From Methylomarinum sp965277025 (GTDB lineage Bacteria > Pseudomonadota > Gammaproteobacteria > Methylococcales > Methylomonadaceae): a stretch of DNA of 64,000 nucleotides. Below the pieces are notes generated by a model, which saw only the letters and a list, made by a program, of their open reading frames with translations, did no database searches and was not told the origin of the DNA. A program made the position numbers and the translations under genes. The DNA lies in NCBI GenBank assembly GCA_965277025.1, contig OZ255706.1:2294001-2358000 (forward strand). The letters are read 5' to 3'. Position 1 is the stretch's first letter, and every line of letters begins with the position of its first letter. Positions 45,193-56,223 of the stretch are shown here, piece after piece.

Positions 45193-46027
45193 TCGTTACG
45201 CCGTTTTTGGTCACCCTATCCGCCACAGCAAATCGCCGCTGATTCACCGCTTGTTTGCCGAACAAACGCAACAGACATTGGAATATGAGGCAATTGATGT
45301 GCCTGCGGAAAATTTTGATCGTGCCTTGTCGGATTTTATCGCCCACGGAGGACGCGGCCTGAATTGCACCGTTCCTCTCAAGGAACTGGCATTTCGCCAG
45401 GTTGATGATACAACTGACCGGGCGCAGGCCAGCAAAGCAGTCAATACAATTATTGTTCGACAGGATGGAACCTTGCTGGGTGATAATACTGATGGTGTCG
45501 GCCTGGTCACCGACTTGGTTAATAATCATCAAATCACATTAAACAATGCCCGTATCTTGATATTGGGTGCAGGTGGTGCGGCACGCGGCATTATCAAACC
45601 ACTTTTAGAACAATCCCCAAGCAGTCTTTATATCACCAATCGCACGGTCAGCAAAGCTCAAAACCTGGCCCAGGAATTCTCTGCAACATTTTCAATAAAA
45701 GCATGTGGTTTCGATGAATTGAATGGAATGGAATTCGACCTTGTTTTAAATGCCACCTCAGCCAGTTTATCCAATCAACTACCACCATTACCTGACAAGC
45801 TGGTCACTCGTGCTGGTTGTTGTTATGATCTTGCCTATGGCGATGATGACACTACTTTTGTCAAATGGGCAAAAAACCAGCAAGTTTCCAAATGCCTGGA
45901 TGGCTTGGGAATGCTGGTGGAACAAGCAGCTGAGGCATTTTATCAGTGGCGACATGTTCGCCCAGACACTCATCCGGTTATTTTGCAACTGGAAGTCTTG
46001 CGAAAAAAGGCTGATTTATCTCAATAA
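45182..46027 (+). CDS. aroE: Shikimate dehydrogenase
   Basis: 281 residues. It reduces 3-dehydroshikimate with NADPH. Visible are YAVFGHPIRHSKSPLIHRLF at the start, the catalytic Lys in NCTVPLKELA, DNTDGVGLVTDL, and the nucleotide loop LILGAGGAARGIIKPL followed by NRT. The end CLDGLGMLVEQAAEAFYQWR is typical. Confidence 0.96.
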   Translation: MSIDRYAVFGHPIRHSKSPLIHRLFAEQTQQTLEYEAIDVPAENFDRALSDFIAHGGRGLNCTVPLKELAFRQVDDTTDRAQASKAVNTIIVRQDGTLLGDNTDGVGLVTDLVNNHQITLNNARILILGAGGAARGIIKPLLEQSPSSLYITNRTVSKAQNLAQEFSATFSIKACGFDELNGMEFDLVLNATSASLSNQLPPLPDKLVTRAGCCYDLAYGDDDTTFVKWAKNQQVSKCLDGLGMLVEQAAEAFYQWRHVRPDTHPVILQLEVLRKKADLSQ

Positions 46028-46107
46028 TCATCTATTTGTGTCTATAATTATTCAGTATACGATTGGCGAGTCGCCATCGGATTCCACTTAATACTTTTTT
46101 AAAGCGC

Positions 46108-47379
46108 ATGGACATACTGAAAACCTTTTTCAAAGATAAAAACAAAGTATCTGACGAAAAGAAAATACAGAAGATTCCGGTCGAGACACTCAAAAGGCTG
46201 ATTCCTGTCAGGAATCTCAATGAAGATATTCTCAACGTATTCGCCGATGATAATCATGCGGAATGGATTCCAGCCAATGAAACATTATTTACCGCCAATA
46301 CTCCTGCCGACTGCGCCATTTATTTACTGGATGGAACCATTATTATTACTGATCAGAATGGTAACAGTCAGGAAATAGAGAGTGGCACCACTGAAGCCAA
46401 TTTCCCTATTTGCAGCGGCAATACTTACACCACCACTGCAGTCGCTAAAACCGATGTCTGTATATTACGTGTATCACATAAAATCATGTCGATCAACACG
46501 CAGCATCAACATACAGAACTCATTATTCCAGAGCAGTTAAGCGACAACCAGATATTGCAACTTTTCTCTCAATATGTCAGCGAAGAAAAGCTGGAAGTCC
46601 CGTTACTACCACAGGTGGCAATCCGTTTACGCAAAGCCATGCAGGAAGATATTTCTGTTGCCGATGCAGTGAAAATCATTCAAATGGATCCGGTCATTTC
46701 CGCCAAACTGATTGAAGTTGCGAACTGCCCACTTTATTTGACCTTGAATCCGGCTAAAACCTGTCTGGACGCTGTTAGCCGAATTGGTCTGAACGCCACC
46801 AAAAATCTGGTCATCAGCTTCAGTTTACGCCAGGTATTTTCATGTCGTTGTAAACATATCATGAAATATATGGATCATATCTGGAAAGAAAGCCTGTTCT
46901 TATCTTGTCTATGCTTTATCCTGGCTGCAGAGAGCAAGCAATACAATCCGGAAGAGGCTTTACTGGCAGGCTTGTTCGCCGACATCGGTACGATTCCATT
47001 TTTGAGCTTTGTCGCCAAACTTCCGAAAGAATTTCACAATACTGATGAAGTACGTCAAGCCATCCCAGCAATACGGGACGTCATCGGTGCTATGGTATTG
47101 AGGGACTGGAATTTTGACCAGGAATTTATCGAAGCGACCAGTCATTCGCGCGATTGGTTTTTTCATCACGAAGGACCGTTGAACCTGGCCGACATCGTTA
47201 TATTATCTCGCTTGCACTATAAATTAGGACAAAAGAAAAAATTTATCTTACCGCCCATCACCTCCATTCCGGCAGCCAGCAAACTGGAAAACATCGCCCT
47301 ATCGCCTGAAAACACCTTAAAAATCCTGCACGATGCGCACAACAGAGTCAAAGAAGCCTTTCATGCTTTTAATCACTGA
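46108..47379 (+). CDS. Cyclic-nucleotide-binding-like plus HDOD domain regulator
   Basis: 423 residues from the ATG at 46108; an upstream start would add 15 residues without support. The first part (NHAEWIPANETLFTANTPAD, then IYLLDGTIIITDQNG) is a cNMP-like beta roll. From about residue 175 an HDOD domain follows (LPQVAIRLRKAMQEDISVAD, VISAKLIEVANCPLY). HDOD proteins are signalling outputs without enzymatic HD residues. The target is unknown. It is preceded by about 80 bp after aroE. Confidence 0.8.
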   Translation: MDILKTFFKDKNKVSDEKKIQKIPVETLKRLIPVRNLNEDILNVFADDNHAEWIPANETLFTANTPADCAIYLLDGTIIITDQNGNSQEIESGTTEANFPICSGNTYTTTAVAKTDVCILRVSHKIMSINTQHQHTELIIPEQLSDNQILQLFSQYVSEEKLEVPLLPQVAIRLRKAMQEDISVADAVKIIQMDPVISAKLIEVANCPLYLTLNPAKTCLDAVSRIGLNATKNLVISFSLRQVFSCRCKHIMKYMDHIWKESLFLSCLCFILAAESKQYNPEEALLAGLFADIGTIPFLSFVAKLPKEFHNTDEVRQAIPAIRDVIGAMVLRDWNFDQEFIEATSHSRDWFFHHEGPLNLADIVILSRLHYKLGQKKKFILPPITSIPAASKLENIALSPENTLKILHDAHNRVKEAFHAFNH

Positions 47380-47567
47380 TTAGTCGTAAGTCGTATCTGT
47401 TCCAGCTTTTTTCTCTTCCCTGTACCTGACGACTCAGCTAACCACTGAAACCCGCCTGCTTTGCATTCAAAAATGGTCATTTACACCAAGGAGTCGCTGA
47501 TTTCACATATCAGCCAGCCCTGATTCCCTGTTATCATAAGCAATATTATTCACTTTTTAGCTAAACC

Positions 47568-49607
47568 ATGAATAACCCATTATTAGAAGATTTCAAACTC
47601 CCCCCTTTCTCACGCATCAAACCCGAACATATCCAACCTGCCATCGAATCTTTACTGGCCGACGCCCGCTCGACGGTCAATCAATGTTTAAAGCGCAACA
47701 AACAATATAGCTGGGAAAACCTGATCGATCCGATCGATGATGCCGAAGACCGCCTTCATCGCGCCTGGGCTCCCATCAGTCATATGAACTCGGTGCTCAA
47801 TAACGAGCCATTGCGGGAAGCCTATAACGCCTGTTTACCGGCATTGACCGAATATTCCACCGAGATGGGCCAGAATCAGGACTTGTATCAGGCTTATCGC
47901 GCCATTGCCGATGACAAACAGTTTGCAGCACTACATCCTGCGCAACAAAAAATCATTCATAATTCACTGCGTGACTTTCATTTATCCGGTATTGATTTGC
48001 CGGAGACACAGCAACAGCGTTTTAAGGAAATTAGTCAACAACTGTCCCGACTGGCCAGCCAATACGAAGAAAATGTGCTGGACGCCACCAATGCCTGGAG
48101 CAAATTGATTGTCGATGAATCCGAACTGGAAGGCTTGCCGGAATCGGCTCTGGCCCAGGCCAGACAAAGCGCACAGCAAGCCGGTCAGGAGGGCTGGCTG
48201 ATCACCTTGCAATTTCCTTCCTATATCGCCGTGATGACTTATGCCGACAACCGGGAACTGCGTCGTGAGCATTATCACGCCTTCGCCACCCGCGCATCCG
48301 ACCAGGGGCCTCATGCCGGCCGCTGGGACAATACCAAAGTCATGGAAGAAATCCTGGCGTTACGGCATGAGAAAGCACAATTATTGGGTTTTGACAACTA
48401 TGCCGAATTATCGCTGGCGACCAAAATGGCCGACAACCCCGAACAAGTCATCGACTTTCTGGAGGAATTGGCGGACAAGTCCTGGCGGCAGGCGCGTAAG
48501 GATCTGGCGGAATTACGCGAATTCGCCCGACAGGAACATGGTGTCAAAAACCTAGAGGCATGGGATATCGGCTATTATTCCGAAAAAATGCGTCAGCATT
48601 GTTACCAGCTGTCACAGGAAGAAGTCAAACAATATTTTCCTACTCATCGCGTTATTGCCGGTCTGTTCGCTGTCGTCGAAAAACTTTATGGCATACAGAT
48701 CAGCGAATTAAATGATTTTGACAGTTGGCATCCTGATGTACGTTTCTTTGAAATCAAAGACAAGCAAGGCCAGCTTCGAGGACAATTCTATCTGGACTTA
48801 TATGCCCGGTCTCACAAACGGGGCGGTGCCTGGATGGATGATTGCGTTGACCGGCGCAAAACCAAAAACGGCGTGCAAACACCGGTTGCTTTTTTAACCT
48901 GTAATTTTACACCGCCGACGGGTGAGCAGCCTGCCCTATTGACCCATGATGAAGTGCAAACCCTGTTCCATGAATTTGGTCATGGCCTGCATCATATGCT
49001 GACCCAGGTCGATTATCTGGGCGTCTCCGGCATCAACGGTGTGGAGTGGGATGCAGTGGAACTCCCCAGTCAATTCATGGAAAACTGGTGCTGGGACAAA
49101 CAGGCCCTGGATTTGATTTCCGGTCATTTTGAAACGGGCGAAAAACTACCCAGTGAATTATTTGACAAAATGCTGGCGGCAAAAAACTTTCAGGCCGGCA
49201 TGTTAATGGTCAGACAACTGGAATTCAGCCTGTTCGATTTCCTCATTCACAAGCAATACGACCCGGCTAAAGGTGGACGCATCTATCAAACACTGGAACA
49301 GGTGCGAGAAGAAGTCGCCGTTATCAAACCGCCGGCTTTCAACCGTTTTGCTCACAGCTTCTCGCATATTTTCGCGGGCGGTTATGCGGCGGGTTATTAC
49401 AGTTATAAATGGGCGGAAGTGCTTTCCAGCGATGCTTTTTCCCTGTTTGAGGAAAAAGGTATTTTCGACCGAAAAACCGGGGAGTCTTTTCTGCACAATA
49501 TTCTGGAAAAAGGCGGCAGCGAACCGGCCATGAATCTGTTCAAGAAATTCCGCGGCCGTGAACCCAAAATTGACGCGCTGCTCAGACACAGTGGAATCGA
49601 GTCATGA
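47568..49607 (+). CDS. prlC: Oligopeptidase A (M3 family)
   Basis: 679 residues, the family length. A zinc metallopeptidase of the cytoplasm that degrades short peptides, including cleaved signal peptides. The active site is LFHEFGHGLHHMLTQ (HEFGH), with the third-ligand Glu in WDAVELPSQFMENW. The end shows FNRFAHSFSHIFAGGYAAGY. It overlaps ubiD by 4 bases (ATGA). Confidence 0.96.
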   Translation: MNNPLLEDFKLPPFSRIKPEHIQPAIESLLADARSTVNQCLKRNKQYSWENLIDPIDDAEDRLHRAWAPISHMNSVLNNEPLREAYNACLPALTEYSTEMGQNQDLYQAYRAIADDKQFAALHPAQQKIIHNSLRDFHLSGIDLPETQQQRFKEISQQLSRLASQYEENVLDATNAWSKLIVDESELEGLPESALAQARQSAQQAGQEGWLITLQFPSYIAVMTYADNRELRREHYHAFATRASDQGPHAGRWDNTKVMEEILALRHEKAQLLGFDNYAELSLATKMADNPEQVIDFLEELADKSWRQARKDLAELREFARQEHGVKNLEAWDIGYYSEKMRQHCYQLSQEEVKQYFPTHRVIAGLFAVVEKLYGIQISELNDFDSWHPDVRFFEIKDKQGQLRGQFYLDLYARSHKRGGAWMDDCVDRRKTKNGVQTPVAFLTCNFTPPTGEQPALLTHDEVQTLFHEFGHGLHHMLTQVDYLGVSGINGVEWDAVELPSQFMENWCWDKQALDLISGHFETGEKLPSELFDKMLAAKNFQAGMLMVRQLEFSLFDFLIHKQYDPAKGGRIYQTLEQVREEVAVIKPPAFNRFAHSFSHIFAGGYAAGYYSYKWAEVLSSDAFSLFEEKGIFDRKTGESFLHNILEKGGSEPAMNLFKKFRGREPKIDALLRHSGIES

Positions 49608-51067
49608 AATATAAAGATTTGCGTGATTTCATCAAGCAGCTGGAAAAACAGGGTGAATTAAAACGCATCACGGCTGAAGTCGACCCGCATCTGGAAATGA
49701 CTGAAATTTCCAATCGGGTGTTGAAGCAGCAAGGCCCTGCCCTGTTATTTGAAAATCCAAAAGGCGGCAATATTCCGGTGCTGACGAATTTATTCGGTAC
49801 GCCCAAGCGGGTCGCCATGGGTATGGGCGCAAATTCAGTAACAGAACTTCGCGGCATCGGTGAATTGCTGGCTTATTTGAAAGAGCCGGAACCCCCGAAA
49901 GGCATGAAAGATGCGATGGAAAAAATTCCAGTCTTCAAGCAGGTGTTGAATATGGCGCCCAAGGTGGTCAAAAACCCGCCTTGTCAGGAAATTATTCGCC
50001 GGGGTGATGAAATCGACCTGGCTGATTACCCGATTCAAACCTGCTGGCCGGGTGATGTCGCGCCTTTGATCACTTGGCCTTTGGTGATTACCAAAGGCCC
50101 CAATAAAGAGCGGCAAAACTTAGGCATTTACCGTCAGCAAGTTATCGGCAAAAACAAGGTTATCATGCGTTGGCTGGCGCATCGCGGCGGCGCACTGGAT
50201 TTCAAGGAATTTCAGGAAAAATATCCGGACAAGCCCTATCCTGTCGCCGTGGCGCCGGGCGCTGACCCAGCCACTATTTTGGCTGCTGTAACACCTGTCC
50301 CCGATGCTTTGTCAGAATATGCTTTCGCCGGCCTCTTGCGGGGTAGTAAAACCGAAGTGGCCGATTGTCTGTTGCATGATCTGCAAGTCCCGGCCAGCGC
50401 GGAAATCGTACTGGAAGGCTTTATTTATCCGGGTGAAACGGCACCGGAAGGGCCTTATGGCGATCACACCGGCTATTATAATGAGGTCGATGAGTTTCCG
50501 GTTTTCACCATCGAATGCATCACCCAGCGCCAGGCGCCGATTTATCACAGCACTTATACGGGCAGGCCGCCAGATGAACCAGCCATTTTAGGCGTGGCTT
50601 TGAATGAGGTTTTTGTCCCCATTTTACAAAAACAATTCCCGGAAATCGTCGATTTTTATTTGCCGCCGGAAGGTTGTTCTTACCGCATGGCGGTGATCAG
50701 CATGAAAAAACAATATGCCGGCCACGCCAAACGCGTGATGCTGGGAACCTGGTCCTATCTGCGCCAGTTTATGTACACCAAATTCGTTATCGTGGTCGAT
50801 GATGATGTCGATGTCAGAAACTGGCAGGATGTTATCTGGGCGATGACTACTCGAATGGACCCAGCTCGCGACTGCACTATTCTGGAAAACACACCGATCG
50901 ATTATCTGGATTTCGCTTCGCCCGTTTCAGGCCTGGGCTCGAAAATCGGTTTCGACGCCACCAACAAGTGGCCGGGTGAAACCACCCGGGAATGGGGATG
51001 CATTATCACCATGTCGGATGAAATTATCGATAAAGTCGATCAAATGTGGGATCAATTAGGGCTATAA
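49604..51067 (+). CDS. ubiD: 4-hydroxy-3-polyprenylbenzoate decarboxylase
   Basis: 487 residues, full length. It decarboxylates the ubiquinone precursor using prenylated FMN supplied by UbiX. Features: the N-terminal YKDLRDFIKQLEKQGELKRI, IYRQQVIGKNKVIMRWLAHR, ETAPEGPYGDHTGYYNEVDE with catalytic Glu and Asp, and HAKRVMLGTWSYLRQFMYTK. The gene is complete, and an ISAs1 copy inserted 46 bases after its stop. Confidence 0.96.
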   Translation: MKYKDLRDFIKQLEKQGELKRITAEVDPHLEMTEISNRVLKQQGPALLFENPKGGNIPVLTNLFGTPKRVAMGMGANSVTELRGIGELLAYLKEPEPPKGMKDAMEKIPVFKQVLNMAPKVVKNPPCQEIIRRGDEIDLADYPIQTCWPGDVAPLITWPLVITKGPNKERQNLGIYRQQVIGKNKVIMRWLAHRGGALDFKEFQEKYPDKPYPVAVAPGADPATILAAVTPVPDALSEYAFAGLLRGSKTEVADCLLHDLQVPASAEIVLEGFIYPGETAPEGPYGDHTGYYNEVDEFPVFTIECITQRQAPIYHSTYTGRPPDEPAILGVALNEVFVPILQKQFPEIVDFYLPPEGCSYRMAVISMKKQYAGHAKRVMLGTWSYLRQFMYTKFVIVVDDDVDVRNWQDVIWAMTTRMDPARDCTILENTPIDYLDFASPVSGLGSKIGFDATNKWPGETTREWGCIITMSDEIIDKVDQMWDQLGL

Positions 51068-51113
51068 GCACACAACCTGGCAAGGATGCCCCCCCAGCAA
51101 TGCCCATTCCCCC

Positions 51114-52326
51114 CAGGGCCAGCGCATAAAGACTCACCCAAATATCACTTGAGCCCTGAAGTCATCGCTGAGGGCTGCCTTGAAGCGCTTGCGCTTAATG
51201 CTCAGGCGCGACGGTTCGCGCTTGAGCCAATTGAGCGCCAATTGGCGGATGATATTGAAGTTGCCCGGTGATTCGCCCTTGCGAATTCGTGACTCGTCTT
51301 CACGAAACGTGACATCCAATACCCAATGCAGGCTGTTCTCCACGCCCCAGTGGGAGCGCACAGCGTTGGCGAAGGTTTCAACACTATCAAGCGTGGTGAT
51401 GTAGTAGCGACGCTCAATGGTTTGTCGTTCGCCGATCTGGCGTTCACACGCCACCATGCCAATGCCCTTGAGTCCTTGCCAGCGCCGGGGCGAAGGCAAG
51501 GTGTCCAGACAATCAGCCAGGTAGTAGCGGCGCTGTTCAATCCGGCCGTGTCCGACATCGACCTGTTCGTGGTGGCCCAGTAGCGCCTGACCGTCCTCAA
51601 CACCGCCATCCACCGCCACGGCAAAGCAATCCACGATCGCTTCATGCAAGGACTTCTGGTTGCCCTTGACCGCCAGGGCATAATCAGCCCCTTTCTCGAC
51701 GATCTTGCCAGCAATCTTTTCTTGGCATCCCATCGCGTCAATGGTCACGATGCAGCCTTTAATTTCCAGCATGGCCAACAGTCGGGGAATGGCGGTAATT
51801 TCATTGGACTTCTCCTGTGTTTTGACCTGACCCAGGGAGAGCCCCGTCTGGCTTGCCCAGGCGCTGACCATGTGGATCGCGCCCATCTTGTCCTCCTGAT
51901 CAAAGGACCGGCGCGCCGTTTTGCCGTCAATGGCAACCACTTCCCCCTCGGTCAGTCTGGCGACACTTTGCACCCAGCGACTGAAACAGGCGCTGACTTC
52001 CTCGGCCGGCAACCGTGACATCAGGCGGGCAATGCAGTCGTGCGAGGGGATTCCGTTTTCCAACGCTATCCATTGCCGCAGCCAGTCTTGTTTCTCTTTG
52101 CCGAAGGCTTCTATGGCCTCCCGGCCTTCAGCGCCACTGACCACCGCGCAGATGGTCAGTACGATAATATCCAGCAGTTGATGACGCTTGTGGCGTTCAA
52201 TTCGCGGGTCTTCCAGGCTTGAAAAGGCTTCTTGCAGGCTCAGGGACATTTTGATTCCTCATACAGTTTTGCATGAATGATACTGAACTCGCTGTTTTAA
52301 TAGGATCTTTTTATGCGCTGGCCCTG
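51114..52326 (-). mobile_element. ISAs1-family element, copy 3 (full length)
   Basis: 1213 bp with the common ends CAGGGCCAGCGCATAAA and a 10-bp duplication CCATTCCCCC at 51104-51113 and 52327-52336. It sits between ubiD and the chemoreceptor gene and disrupts neither. Confidence 0.94.
51134..52249 (-). CDS. ISAs1-family transposase, full-length copy
   Basis: 371 residues. It has the same DDE motifs as copy 1 (AIDGKTARRSFD, VTIDAMGCQEKIA, WGVENSLHWVLDV) but with the family-like C-terminus REPSRLSIKRKRFKAALSDD. It is the best candidate for the active version of this element in the window. Confidence 0.93.
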   Translation of the reverse strand: MSLSLQEAFSSLEDPRIERHKRHQLLDIIVLTICAVVSGAEGREAIEAFGKEKQDWLRQWIALENGIPSHDCIARLMSRLPAEEVSACFSRWVQSVARLTEGEVVAIDGKTARRSFDQEDKMGAIHMVSAWASQTGLSLGQVKTQEKSNEITAIPRLLAMLEIKGCIVTIDAMGCQEKIAGKIVEKGADYALAVKGNQKSLHEAIVDCFAVAVDGGVEDGQALLGHHEQVDVGHGRIEQRRYYLADCLDTLPSPRRWQGLKGIGMVACERQIGERQTIERRYYITTLDSVETFANAVRSHWGVENSLHWVLDVTFREDESRIRKGESPGNFNIIRQLALNWLKREPSRLSIKRKRFKAALSDDFRAQVIFG

Positions 52327-53406
52327 CCATTCCCCCCCCCTTACCTGGCAAAAAACCTCACTACTGCTATCCTAAATAGATAATTTTCTGAAAGGGAACT
52401 GTCGTGACTATTCGTAACAAACTCATTGCTGGCTTTTCCAGCCAGGTTATTATTCTGTTAGTGTTTGGCTTTTTGGTCTGGTTGTATATCAATTGGCTGG
52501 ATAAAGATGTGGCTAAAATTGTTGACTGGAAAATACCTGCCGTTAAATTAGCTGTGGATGTTCATGCTGGCGCATATGATGCAACAATCGAACAACTGAA
52601 TTATCTGCTGCATGAAAAGCCTGAGACCTATCAGCGCGCCAAGGAAGTTTTGGCGAAAATGGACAAAAATCTTGACGCCATCGATCAACTGGCAAAACAA
52701 TTCAATGTTCAACAGCTGCTCACCCAGTCGGCATCGGTTCGAAAAAATGTCGCTGATTTCCGCAGTTTGTACGATCAGGGTGTCACCAGCCTTAAAGATA
52801 ATCAACGAACTGTGCGAATTATGGCCGATAGCGGCAAACAGGTTCTTCGAGAAGCGAATTCTTTTGCCAAACAGCAGGAACAACAATATGCGGCCCTGCT
52901 GAAAAATAATGCATCGGTAGAAGCCCTGAATGACAAAGTGCAAAAATATATCCTGGTTAACCGCATCAAGTCATTGGCCTTTCAAATCATTCAGCATGAA
53001 AAACAGGAGCGGCTACATAAAGACCGGCGTTTTTATAAACAAATGCAAACCGAATTGCCTGCTTTAATGAAGCTCTATGACAAACTGGAACGCATCACCC
53101 GAAAACGCGCCAATCTGCAACAAATTGCGATTTCGCGGGAAGCCACGAAAAAATACGCCAAAGCCGCCGCACAATGGATAGAAAATGATGACCGACTCAA
53201 AACGATAATCAGCAAGATGGACGCCATCGCCGCAGAAGCCAGAAAATCCGCCGCACATGCTGAAAATGACGGCTGGAATCAAGCTGCGGAACTCGGCAAG
53301 CAAACCATTGCGCTGGTCAACAAAGCCAATGTGACGATTTTAGTCGCCTTGTTTATCGGCACCCTAATCGGTGGGATTCTCGCTGTCACCTTACCTAAAA
53401 ATATTA

Positions 53407-55114
53407 GTAACTACTCAGCGTATTTTACCAAAAGCATCAGGTCACTGAGTAAATTCCGGTAATTTCCCCTTAAATACCAGTACCAACGCTTCAGAGGCAC
53501 TGACATGATGTTTACGACAAGTGGATAGATATCCCCGAATACGGCAGAAGGTGATGGCACCCTGCTCACTCCTGGAACACCCCGATATTTTTTGCTGCAC
53601 CCTGGTCATGCGGATATCATTCTCACCGAGATTATTAGTAAATGGCACATCTATTTCTCTCATAAAGCGTAAGACATCATCCTGGTAATTGATCAGCCGT
53701 TCCAGTAAGTTTCTGGATTTACTGCGCTTGAGGCGCCCACGTCTGGGTTTACCGGGCAACGGGGTTGGTGGCGGACATTCAATTTGTGCTTTCTCTAATA
53801 AATCTCGATATCGTCGTCGATAACAGGCCGCTTTTCTTGCTTCAAGCTTCCCCCCTGCATCATCGACGACCTGATTGATCTTTTTTAACCGGGTTTCCAT
53901 TTCTTTGGCCCACTGCTGTCCATCCTGCTCCCAGGCACGGGTCAGTTCACGCAGATGATGCGCATTGCACAAGGCATGAGTGAAGGGGGACTTGTAGTAA
54001 GGCTTCCAGTGATCGTGGCATAAAATGCCATGAAAGTCAGGCAGGATGCCAATGACATCCATCGCTTCCTTGCCCCGTTTTACATGGGGAAAATAATGTG
54101 TCCATAAATCATTAGAAGCACAATGCAACCAGTACCTGGCGCCATTGATGTTAATGCCCGTTTCATCGGCATGTACAACAGAAGCTGCCGCCAGTCTTTG
54201 CTTGCAAATCGGCTCAAAGGATGCCAGCTTCTCAAAGGCTGGTTGATTGAAATTAACCAGCGAACCTTCACTGATGGGGATCTGTAATTGATCGGAAAAA
54301 TAATCCTTGATGCGCTGGCAGGGCAATAATTGGTACTGCGAAAGATACACGGCGTGCGCCTTGAGTTGGTCACCATATTGCACGGCTTTTGTTACGCCCT
54401 CGGGAAAAGGAGCAACAAACCGACGACCTTGTTCATCGATAAGCCTTTGCGCACGATATTCCGTCACAATCCGTGAAATATCAATATCAAATACCTGCCG
54501 GGTTTCAAAGCCATCTGCCGTGTGGCTTCCGGCTGGCAAGGTACGGCGATCAATCTTGATGGAGATAACGTCATCGGGATCATCGACTTTAACCAGCGTG
54601 GTGCCAATATGCCCTTTCTGTCCACCACCTGGTTTTTTTGATCCAGCCCGTGCTTTCCTTTTACGATCAGGATCACTTGATGGCGGCCTGGAACTGTTAC
54701 TGCTGTTAAGTCCGAGCCGATGCATCAGGAGCGTGACCAGCAACAACAATATCTCCAGCGAAGACCGCAGCGCCGGAGATAAATCGGCTTCATCTTCAAT
54801 CAGCTGCCGGGCATTGGTAATGGCAGCCTCTACATCAATGGAATCAATCTTCAATGAAACGGCCTGTGGGTTTAAGTACAGGACTATTGTCTCATGGCTT
54901 TTGAAATACGAATTTTTGCCTCTGTGTTGCCCGTCATCGTATTTTAGAAATGCACGGCCGCAGGGCTATCGGGCATTGCTTATAAGGCAACACGCCTCAA
55001 CTAACGCAGGCTAATACAGTAAACCTCTTGCGCCAGGTGTTGCCGTTAGAAAATCAAAAATAACGCTAAAATCGTGTCAAGCAGTTTTTTTACTTATTTA
55101 CGCTGAGTAGTTAC
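53407..55114 (-). mobile_element. IS66-family element (ISBst12-like), copy 2, intact
   Basis: 1708 bp with ends GTAACTACTCAGCGTA on both sides and an 8-bp duplication AAATATTA at 53399-53406 and 55115-55122. It holds one transposase gene and no tnpA/tnpB. It served as the reference to decode the nested copy at 828-5102. Confidence 0.95.
53442..54854 (-). CDS. tnpC: IS66-family transposase TnpC
   Basis: 470 residues from a TTG start. It shows the leucine-rich N-terminus, NSSNSSRPPSSD, the basic Gly-rich linker, DDE motifs VHADETG, CHDHWKPYY with NAHHLREL, and LGENDIRM. The C-terminus has the family tail SGCSRSEQGAITFCRIRGYL then EALVLVFKGKLP. No lesions seen. Confidence 0.94.
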   Translation of the reverse strand: MKIDSIDVEAAITNARQLIEDEADLSPALRSSLEILLLLVTLLMHRLGLNSSNSSRPPSSDPDRKRKARAGSKKPGGGQKGHIGTTLVKVDDPDDVISIKIDRRTLPAGSHTADGFETRQVFDIDISRIVTEYRAQRLIDEQGRRFVAPFPEGVTKAVQYGDQLKAHAVYLSQYQLLPCQRIKDYFSDQLQIPISEGSLVNFNQPAFEKLASFEPICKQRLAAASVVHADETGININGARYWLHCASNDLWTHYFPHVKRGKEAMDVIGILPDFHGILCHDHWKPYYKSPFTHALCNAHHLRELTRAWEQDGQQWAKEMETRLKKINQVVDDAGGKLEARKAACYRRRYRDLLEKAQIECPPPTPLPGKPRRGRLKRSKSRNLLERLINYQDDVLRFMREIDVPFTNNLGENDIRMTRVQQKISGCSRSEQGAITFCRIRGYLSTCRKHHVSASEALVLVFKGKLPEFTQ

Positions 55115-56223
55115 AAATATTATTGCTTCCATCAATGCACTATCTGACTTCACAAAACGCCTGGGCACCGGTGACTTGACCGCCAGAACCTATTTCAAAC
55201 CCACCGATGAAATCGGCGAAATGGCCCAAAATCCGGATAAAGCCTCAGAAAGTCTGCAAAGCCTGCTGCAACAAGTCAGTGAAAACGCCAATTCTCTCAC
55301 CCATCATTCAATAAGTTTGAATAACTCTGTCGAACAAAATACAAAAAGCATTCAACAGCAAAAAGAAAATACCGAACAAGTGGCCACTGCGATGACTGAA
55401 ATGACCGCAACAGTGGCTGAAGTGGCCAACAACGCCTCCCGGGCGGCTGAATCCGCCAGTGAAGCCGGTCAACAAGCGAACACTGGCAATCAAGTGGTTT
55501 CCGAAGCGGTTGACGCCATCAATGCATTAGCCAATGAAATCAACCAGGCATCACAAGTCATCGCTCAACTGGAAACCGATGTAGGCGACATCGGCAGCAT
55601 CCTGGATGTCATTCGCAATGTATCCGAACAAACCAATCTGCTGGCGTTGAATGCCGCCATCGAGGCTGCCAGAGCCGGCGAACATGGCCGTGGCTTTGCA
55701 GTGGTGGCCGATGAGGTCCGAACGCTAGCCAGCCGGACACAAACCTCCACAGATGAAATTCAGAATATGATTGAGAAATTGCAGTCCGGAGCTAAACGCG
55801 CCGTTAAAGCGATGGAAACCAGTCAGGAAATCGCCGGTAAAAGTGTGGAAGAAGCCAGCGCATCAGGCCAGGCATTGACAGCTATTACCACCGCAATCTC
55901 CACCATCAATGATATGAATTTGCAAATATCCACAGCATCTCAGGAACAAACAGCCGTTGCTGAGGAAATTAATCAACGCATCATTAAAATCAATCAGATT
56001 ACCGATGAAGGCGTGCTTAATGCGAAAGAAACATTGAATGAAGCCAATGAGCTCTCCAAACTGGCGGACAGTTTAAAAAGCGCCTTAGGGAAATTCAAAG
56101 TCTAATCACCATTCTAGTGCAGCACCATTTTTATACTGAGGGATAGATTTCCAAAATTTCTTCGAAAATACCATACAACTCGCTCAATCCGACAAAGAAA
56201 AATGGGTGCTGCACAAGGCAGAC

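Larger units (their letters stand above)
52404..56105 (+). pseudogene. Methyl-accepting chemotaxis protein, split by IS66
   Basis: The N-terminal half starts at GTG 52404 after AAAGGGA. It has a membrane helix (VIILLVFGFLVWLYIN), a helical periplasmic sensor, and a second helix near residue 310 (ILVALFIGTLIGGILAV), then PKNI. IS66 lies at 53407-55114. Resuming at 55123 gives IASINALSDFTKRLGTGDLT, the missing HAMP part, and then the signalling domain with the hairpin tip NVSEQTNLLALNAAIEAARA and GRGFAVVADEVRTLA. Removing the IS and one 8-bp duplication gives 661 codons in frame. The ligand is unknown. Confidence 0.93.

Noticed and set aside
53442..55014. Long antisense reading frame opposite the IS66 transposase (about 235 codons)
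   Set aside because: It mirrors a real gene with full domain content, has no recognisable protein features and appears equally opposite copy 1.
828..55114. The two IS66 copies as ends of a composite transposon
   Set aside because: Each has its own 8-bp duplication (ATCAGCAT and AAATATTA), so they arrived separately.
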